From: Syntrophaceae bacterium UBA2208
GTDB taxonomy: Bacteria; Desulfobacterota; BSN033; UBA1163
Direction: 5' to 3'
Assembly: GCA_002327885.1 (NCBI GenBank)
Contig: DCUS01000044.1
Location: forward strand, 1-8,886
DNA length: 8,886 bases
The notes beneath the pieces were generated by a model. That model was given only the letters and a program-made list of their open reading frames with translations. It had not been told where the DNA came from and did not search any database. Shown piece by piece: positions 5,143-8,886 of the stretch. The stretch's first letter is position 1, and every line of letters begins with the position of its first letter. The position numbers and the translations under genes are program-made.

Positions 5143-6678
5143 ATGGAGGTAAAAGTTGAAAAGAGTAGGCCCGAAAAGTTTCCCTGTGAGCTTCTTCTTC
5201 TCTTTTCCTTTGAATTCCCCGAAGCGCTGGCAGGGCCCATCCAGAATGTGGATCTGGAGTGGAAAGGGTTCATCTCCACCTTGATGAAACAGGGAGATTT
5301 TAAAGGAGAGTTGTTCGAGTGCCGTCTCTGTTACACCCAGGGGGTTCTTCCCGCCAAAAGGGTCGTGCTGACGGGCCTGGGTAAAAGAGGGGAGTTCGAT
5401 TTAGAGAAATGGCGGGGGGCGGCCTCAAAAGCCGGCCAGTTCATCAGGAATTCAGGAATTAAACAATTTGCTTTTCAAATAGAGTCATTCGACGGCTTTT
5501 CAGAAGAGGAGTTCACCGAATCCTTTGTCATTGGACTTCTTCTGGGCGTTTATCAATTCAATGAATTTAAAACACTCGAACGAGAAAAGATCCGGGCGAT
5601 TGAGGAATTGATTCTCCTGGGAGAGAAAGATGAAAAAACGAAACGGATTGGCAACGGTCTTAAGACAGGGCAGATTATTTCAGAGGCCGTCTGCCTTGCA
5701 AGGGATCTGGTCAATGGGCCCAGTAACGAGGTGACTCCCAGTGTTTTAGCAGAGAAGGCGCGGCAGATTGCGAAAGACCAATCCATGGAGATTCAAGTCG
5801 TTGAGGTGAGTCAGGCAGAAGCCATGGGCATGGGAGCATTTGTGGCGGTGGCCAAAGGAAGTCAGGAGCCCGGGAAGTTCATCATCTTGGAATACAATAA
5901 AGGGAAAGGATTGGATACCATCGCTTTGGTCGGAAAGGGAATTACTTTTGATAGCGGGGGAATCTCCCTCAAGCCTTCGGAAAATATGGATCGGATGAAA
6001 GAGGATATGTCAGGAGCCGCAGCGGTCCTGGCGACCCTGGAGGCTGCTTCCAAGCTGCAACTTCCCCTGCATCTGGTTGGACTCCTGCCCGCCACCGAGA
6101 ATCTCCCGAGTGGAAAAGCCTATAAACCCGGTGATATTTTAAAGACCCTTTCGGGTCAAACGGTGGAGGTGATCAGCACCGACGCGGAAGGAAGGCTGAT
6201 CCTTTCGGATGCGCTGACATATAGTTTACGGTATCAACCCAAGGCCATCATCGATCTTGCCACATTGACAGGTGCGTGCGTCGTCGCACTGGGAGATTAT
6301 ACCATTGGGCTTTTCGGAAATGATGAGTCACTCTTGAAACGGATCGAAGAAGCTTCTGCCAGGACAAGAGAAAAAGTCTGGAGAATGCCGCTCTGGGAGG
6401 AGTATTTTGAGTATCTGAAAAGTGATGTGGCTGATTTCAAGAATGTGGGAACACGGGCCGCAGGAGCCATCATCGGAGGAATCTTTTTGAGTAAATTCAT
6501 AGAAAAAACACCATGGGCTCATCTCGATATTGCCGGGCCTGCATCGATTGAAAAAGAGAGGCCCTATATCCCGCGAGGGGGAACAGGGGTAGGTGTGAGA
6601 TTGCTCCTCCAGTTGCTCAAGGATTGGCAAAAAGATCGAATATCAAATGTCAAAGCTCAAAGTTCAAATGAAATTTAA
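5143..6678 (+). CDS. pepA: Leucyl aminopeptidase (M17 family)
   Basis: This 511-residue cytosolic metallo-aminopeptidase removes N-terminal residues such as leucine from peptides and takes part in peptide turnover. It has the normal length and two-domain layout: a variable N-terminal domain (to about 180) and the catalytic domain (about 185-495). The two-metal site is visible: VGKGITFDSGG (Lys265, Asp270), SLKP (Lys277), KEDMSGA (Asp288) and STDAEGRL (Asp347, Glu349, Arg351). The family signature normally reads NTDAEGRL; here the first residue is Ser345. NGPSNEVTP (191-199) and the closing GGTGVGVRLL segment are also typical. AAAGGAG lies 5 bases before the ATG. The last residues (after KDWQKDR, about 499) are encoded by the beginning of the repetitive spacer that follows, so the C-terminal tail looks like a recent read-in of intergenic sequence. 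E. coli PepA also binds DNA, but nothing here tests that role. Confidence 0.96.
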   Translation: MEVKVEKSRPEKFPCELLLLFSFEFPEALAGPIQNVDLEWKGFISTLMKQGDFKGELFECRLCYTQGVLPAKRVVLTGLGKRGEFDLEKWRGAASKAGQFIRNSGIKQFAFQIESFDGFSEEEFTESFVIGLLLGVYQFNEFKTLEREKIRAIEELILLGEKDEKTKRIGNGLKTGQIISEAVCLARDLVNGPSNEVTPSVLAEKARQIAKDQSMEIQVVEVSQAEAMGMGAFVAVAKGSQEPGKFIILEYNKGKGLDTIALVGKGITFDSGGISLKPSENMDRMKEDMSGAAAVLATLEAASKLQLPLHLVGLLPATENLPSGKAYKPGDILKTLSGQTVEVISTDAEGRLILSDALTYSLRYQPKAIIDLATLTGACVVALGDYTIGLFGNDESLLKRIEEASARTREKVWRMPLWEEYFEYLKSDVADFKNVGTRAAGAIIGGIFLSKFIEKTPWAHLDIAGPASIEKERPYIPRGGTGVGVRLLLQLLKDWQKDRISNVKAQSSNEI

Positions 6679-6751
6679 AGTTCAAATGACAAATTTCAAA
6701 AAAAAGTTTTAGCATTGAGTTATTTTGGCATTCATTTGACATGTGAACTTT
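6659..6751. repeat. Direct and inverted repeats at the pepA end
   Basis: AAAGTTCAAATGA occurs at 6659-6671 and again at 6677-6689 (18-base period); the first copy lies inside the end of pepA. The second copy, extended to 6694, pairs with ATTTGACATGTGAACTTT at 6734-6751 as an inverted repeat with 16 of 18 matching positions and a 39-base loop. The stem is AT-rich and has no T-run, so it is a poor intrinsic terminator. Its right arm also contributes a TTGACA. Confidence 0.55.
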
Positions 6752-6763
6752 TATTCATAATTT
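6736..6763 (+). promoter_or_regulatory. Weak candidate promoter for hemE
   Basis: A perfect TTGACA (6736-6741) stands upstream of hemE, but the best -10 at 16 bases is only TAATTT (6758-6763). CATAAT (6756-6761) is closer to consensus but at only 14 bases. The -35 box is part of the inverted-repeat arm, so the match could be incidental. Confidence 0.25.
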
Positions 6764-6782
6764 TAGATTTTGGATTCATATC

Positions 6783-7823
6783 ATGAGCGAGATTGAAAAA
6801 CAATACCCCTTCCTCATGGCCTGCCGAAGGCAGCCGACAGAGTATACACCCATCTGGTTAATGCGTCAGGCGGGGCGTTATCTGAAGGAATATCGGGCGC
6901 TCCGTGAAAAATATTCTTTCCTGGAGATGTGTAAAAATCCAGAATTGGCAGCACAGGTGACGCTTCAGCCAATTCATAGGTTTAAACTGGATGCGGCGAT
7001 CATCTTTTCGGATATCCTGATTCCCCTGGAGCCCATGGGAGTCGACTTTGAATTTGCAAAGGGAGAAGGGCCTGTGTTCCATCATCCTCTCAGGGAGAGG
7101 AAAGATGTTGAGAAGTTAAGAATCATTAATCCAGAGGAAGATGTTTCTTTTCTCCTGAAGGCGATCCGGATCGTCCGAAAGGAACTCGAAGGGAAGATTC
7201 CTTTAATCGGATTTTGTGGCGCTCCTTTCACCCTGGCAAGTTACCTCATTGAAGGAGGCCATTCGAGAGACTATATCCTCACCAAGGGGATGATGTATCG
7301 GGATCGTCCGACATGGGATGCACTCATGGAGAAAATTTCCGATGTGCTCATCCGGTATCTTCAGGCACAGATAAATGCCGGGGCCCAGGCGGTTCAGGTC
7401 TTTGACTCGTGGGTGGGTTGCTTGAGTCCACGAGATTATAAAGCGTATGTTCTCCCCTATTCTAAAAAGGTTATAAAGGGTGTCGGTAAGCAAGTTCCTC
7501 TGATTCACTTTGCCACCTCCTCCTCAACCCTCCTGGAGTTGATGAAGCAGGCGGGTGGGGATGTCATCGGGGTGGATTGGCGTGTGGATATCGGTGAGGC
7601 CTGGGAGCGGCTTGGACACAATATTGCTATCCAGGGAAATCTTGATCCGGTTATCCTGTTCGGCTCGGCCGATTTGATTGGAAAGGAAGCCAAGACGATT
7701 CTTCATCTTGTGAAGGGCCGGCCGGGTCATATCTTCAATCTCGGCCACGGAATCCTTCCAAACACTCCCGTTGATCATGTGGCCGCTTTGATCAATATGG
7801 TCCACGAATATAGTTCAAGATAG
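6783..7823 (+). CDS. hemE: Uroporphyrinogen III decarboxylase
   Basis: This 346-residue enzyme removes the four acetate carboxyl groups of uroporphyrinogen III to give coproporphyrinogen III in the cytoplasm. Both family signatures are intact: PIWLMRQAGRYLKEYR (residues 23-38, with Arg28 and Arg32 for substrate carboxylates) and GFCGAPFTLASYLIEGG (143-159, Tyr154). Other conserved positions are Asp77 in IFSDIL (catalytic aspartate), Ser209 in FDSWVG and His322 in NLGHGI. Length is normal. The start ATG has only a poor ribosome binding site (GGA 8 bases upstream), but the sequence YPFLMACRRQP aligns with the usual family N-terminus, so this start is acceptable. The next gene 37 bases downstream is ferrochelatase, making a hemE-hemH pair seen in many bacteria. 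A protoporphyrinogen/coproporphyrinogen oxidase gene is not in the window. Confidence 0.97.
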   Translation: MSEIEKQYPFLMACRRQPTEYTPIWLMRQAGRYLKEYRALREKYSFLEMCKNPELAAQVTLQPIHRFKLDAAIIFSDILIPLEPMGVDFEFAKGEGPVFHHPLRERKDVEKLRIINPEEDVSFLLKAIRIVRKELEGKIPLIGFCGAPFTLASYLIEGGHSRDYILTKGMMYRDRPTWDALMEKISDVLIRYLQAQINAGAQAVQVFDSWVGCLSPRDYKAYVLPYSKKVIKGVGKQVPLIHFATSSSTLLELMKQAGGDVIGVDWRVDIGEAWERLGHNIAIQGNLDPVILFGSADLIGKEAKTILHLVKGRPGHIFNLGHGILPNTPVDHVAALINMVHEYSSR

Positions 7824-7834
7824 AGATAGTTGGA

Positions 7835-7856
7835 GGTTAGAGGTAGAGGTAGAGGT
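7835..7856 (+). repeat. Hexamer repeat forming the hemH ribosome binding site
   Basis: TAGAGG is repeated three times in tandem (7838-7855), preceded by a related TTGGAGGT. The last copy (AGAGG, 7851-7855) sits 5 bases before the hemH ATG and is the only plausible ribosome binding site. A gain or loss of a hexamer would not change the nearest site but would alter the leader. It shares GGTTAGAGGT with the spacer near 3552-3561 (minus strand). Confidence 0.55.
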
Positions 7857-7860
7857 ATTT

Positions 7861-8772
7861 ATGAAAGCCCTTCTCCTTTTAGCTTTTGGAGGTCCCCGTT
7901 CTCTTGATGAAGTAGAACCTTTTCTGACCCGTCTCTTCAGGGGTCGAAAGCCTTCTCCGGAGCAATTGGACAGGATCAAGGAACGTTATCGTCTCATCGG
8001 TGGGAGGTCACCTCTCACAGAGATTACATTCGAACAAGCCAAGGCTCTGGAAAACATCCTGAATACAAGAGGCAACCGTTTCAAATCCTATGTAGGGATG
8101 CGATACGGTCATCCATTGATTGAAGAGACATTAGGAAAAATTCTTCAAGACGGAATCAGGACAATCGTGGCCCTTCCCATGGCGCCTTTTCGGTCCCGTG
8201 CAAGCACAGGGGCCTACATCGAGGAAGTAGACCAAGCCCAAAAGAAATTGGAAGAGAAAATGGAAATTTCTTTTGTTGTGGGATGGCACCTGCACCCTCT
8301 CTTTCTTGAAGCGATCAAGGAGAAGGTTGAGGAAGGGTTATTCCGTTTCACGGAGGAAGAGAGAAAGAGGATTCACCTTATCTTCACCGCGCACAGTCTT
8401 CCCAAATCACTGGTTGAGGGTGAACCCTATGTCAGGGATATGGAAGAAAGCGTTAGAGGGGTTCTTCAAAAGATTGGACCTCTTCCATGGCATATCGCTT
8501 TTCAGAGCAGAGGAATGGGAGCAGAAGAGTGGTTGGGCCCGGATGTCGAGTCCGTTCTGGTTGAACTCTCGCAACAAAAGGTCAGAGAAATCCTCATCAT
8601 CCCTATCGGGTTTGTTGCGGATCATATCGAAGTGCTTTACGATATTGATATTCTTTATCGAGAAAAAGCGGAATTGATGGGGATGGTTTTGAAACGAACC
8701 GCTTCCCTCAATTTTTCAGGGAGATTTATTAAGGCGCTTGCAACCATTGTGGAAGAACACGAAACAAAATAG
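7861..8772 (+). CDS. hemH: Ferrochelatase, possibly coproporphyrin type
   Basis: This 303-residue enzyme inserts Fe(II) into the porphyrin ring late in heme synthesis. The core is complete: LLLAFGGPRSLDEVEPFL (5-22), YRLIGGRSPL (43-52), SRASTGAYIEEV (112-123), FTAHSLP with catalytic His178, FQSRGMG (214-220) and GFVADHIEVLYDIDI (250-264) with Glu257. There is no cysteine anywhere, so it lacks the [2Fe-2S] cluster of some ferrochelatases. The AFGGP start and IGGRSPL box recall, from memory, coproporphyrin ferrochelatases of Actinobacteria (SFGGP) more than the NLGTP start of the E. coli protein. Whether the substrate is coproporphyrin III or protoporphyrin IX is therefore open; Phe9 occupies the region of Tyr13 in the Bacillus enzyme. 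The gene is very likely co-transcribed with hemE. Its ribosome binding site is within a hexamer repeat. Confidence 0.95.
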   Translation: MKALLLLAFGGPRSLDEVEPFLTRLFRGRKPSPEQLDRIKERYRLIGGRSPLTEITFEQAKALENILNTRGNRFKSYVGMRYGHPLIEETLGKILQDGIRTIVALPMAPFRSRASTGAYIEEVDQAQKKLEEKMEISFVVGWHLHPLFLEAIKEKVEEGLFRFTEEERKRIHLIFTAHSLPKSLVEGEPYVRDMEESVRGVLQKIGPLPWHIAFQSRGMGAEEWLGPDVESVLVELSQQKVREILIIPIGFVADHIEVLYDIDILYREKAELMGMVLKRTASLNFSGRFIKALATIVEEHETK

Positions 8773-8777
8773 CAAGG

Positions 8778-8832
8778 AGTTCGGAGTTTGGAAATCGGTG
8801 GATTTCAAGCGTATTGCTCCGAACTCCGAACT
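8778..8832 (+). repeat. Long stem-loop with nested hairpin after hemH
   Basis: AGTTCGGAGTTTGGA (8778-8792) pairs with TCCGAACTCCGAACT (8818-8832) at 14 of 15 positions (a G-T type pair at the remaining one). The loop can form a second perfect hairpin, GAAATC-ggtg-GATTTC (8791-8806, overlapping the inner end of the stem). The structure begins 6 bases after the hemH stop. No T-run follows, so it is not a standard intrinsic terminator, but it could protect the 3' end of the hemEH message or be a mobile simple repeat. Confidence 0.6.
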
Positions 8833-8855
8833 ATAGTGAGCGACCCCAAAAAGTT

Positions 8856-8886
8856 GTCATTGCGAGGAGCGTAGCGACGTGGCAAT
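8856..8886. repeat. Dispersed palindromic repeat, truncated by the window edge
   Basis: The last 31 bases carry GTCATTGCGAGGAGCGTAGC followed by GACGTGGCAAT. ATTGC at the left and GCAAT at the right are inverted. I recognise this, from memory, as a member of the TCATTGCGAGGAGCGAAGCGACG-type intergenic repeats that occur in many copies in diverse environmental bacterial genomes. The right part usually continues (CTC or similar) and is cut off here. Confidence 0.65.

Noticed and set aside
5111..5152. 13-codon frame overlapping the pepA start
   Set aside because: No ribosome binding site; the ATG is part of a tandem duplication GGCATGAACGA.
8273..8677. 134-codon plus-strand frame inside hemH
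   Set aside because: Out-of-frame shadow of ferrochelatase, no motif, no ribosome binding site.

Overview
The window (about 47% GC by eye) reads as a chromosomal housekeeping stretch from a Gram-negative-type bacterium. Most likely it is a Desulfobacterota (former Deltaproteobacteria) genome or a neighbouring lineage such as Nitrospirota or Methylomirabilota. I base this on exported redoxins with classical signal peptides, a secreted protein with the VDIKPGSCPNPLN motif, a hemE-hemH pair, a stand-alone Smr protein of the DLHTF/IIHGKG type, and intergenic spaces full of short simple-sequence repeats. This assignment is an inference and is not firm. I see no rRNA, tRNA, CRISPR array, transposase or phage gene.

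Left third (1-2230), all on the minus strand. At the far left is the start of a secreted protein whose C-terminus lies outside the window. It is preceded by a 320-base gene-free leader with two kinds of direct repeat. Upstream of that, a probable three-gene redox group reads right to left: a flavodoxin, an exported thioredoxin-fold protein with a CPYC active site, and an exported AhpE-like one-cysteine peroxiredoxin. The last two are 18 bases apart and look translationally linked.

Middle (2230-3510). A divergent promoter region at about 2270-2370 separates the flavodoxin group from a plus-strand pair, a DUF948/YtxG-like membrane protein and a YtxH-domain protein, as in the Bacillus general-stress pair. 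A small Smr-domain protein on the minus strand converges on this pair with a 5-base gap.

Right part (3510-8772), all on the plus strand. A PD-(D/E)XK nuclease with the four cysteines expected for an iron-sulfur cluster has its own sigma70-like promoter. It is followed by leucyl aminopeptidase pepA, then uroporphyrinogen decarboxylase hemE and ferrochelatase hemH, two late steps of heme synthesis. The ferrochelatase N-terminus looks more like the coproporphyrin-dependent type. The intergenic gaps here hold inverted or tandem simple repeats, and the window ends inside a copy of a widely dispersed ATTGCGAGGAGCG-type repeat.

I found no clear new multi-gene system. The most interesting points are the cytoplasmic-plus-exported redox gene group, the Fe-S nuclease with its uncharacterised C-terminal extension, the duplicated ribosome-binding-like leader elements near the left end, and the consistent build-up of repeats in the intergenic spaces, one of which has become the end of pepA.
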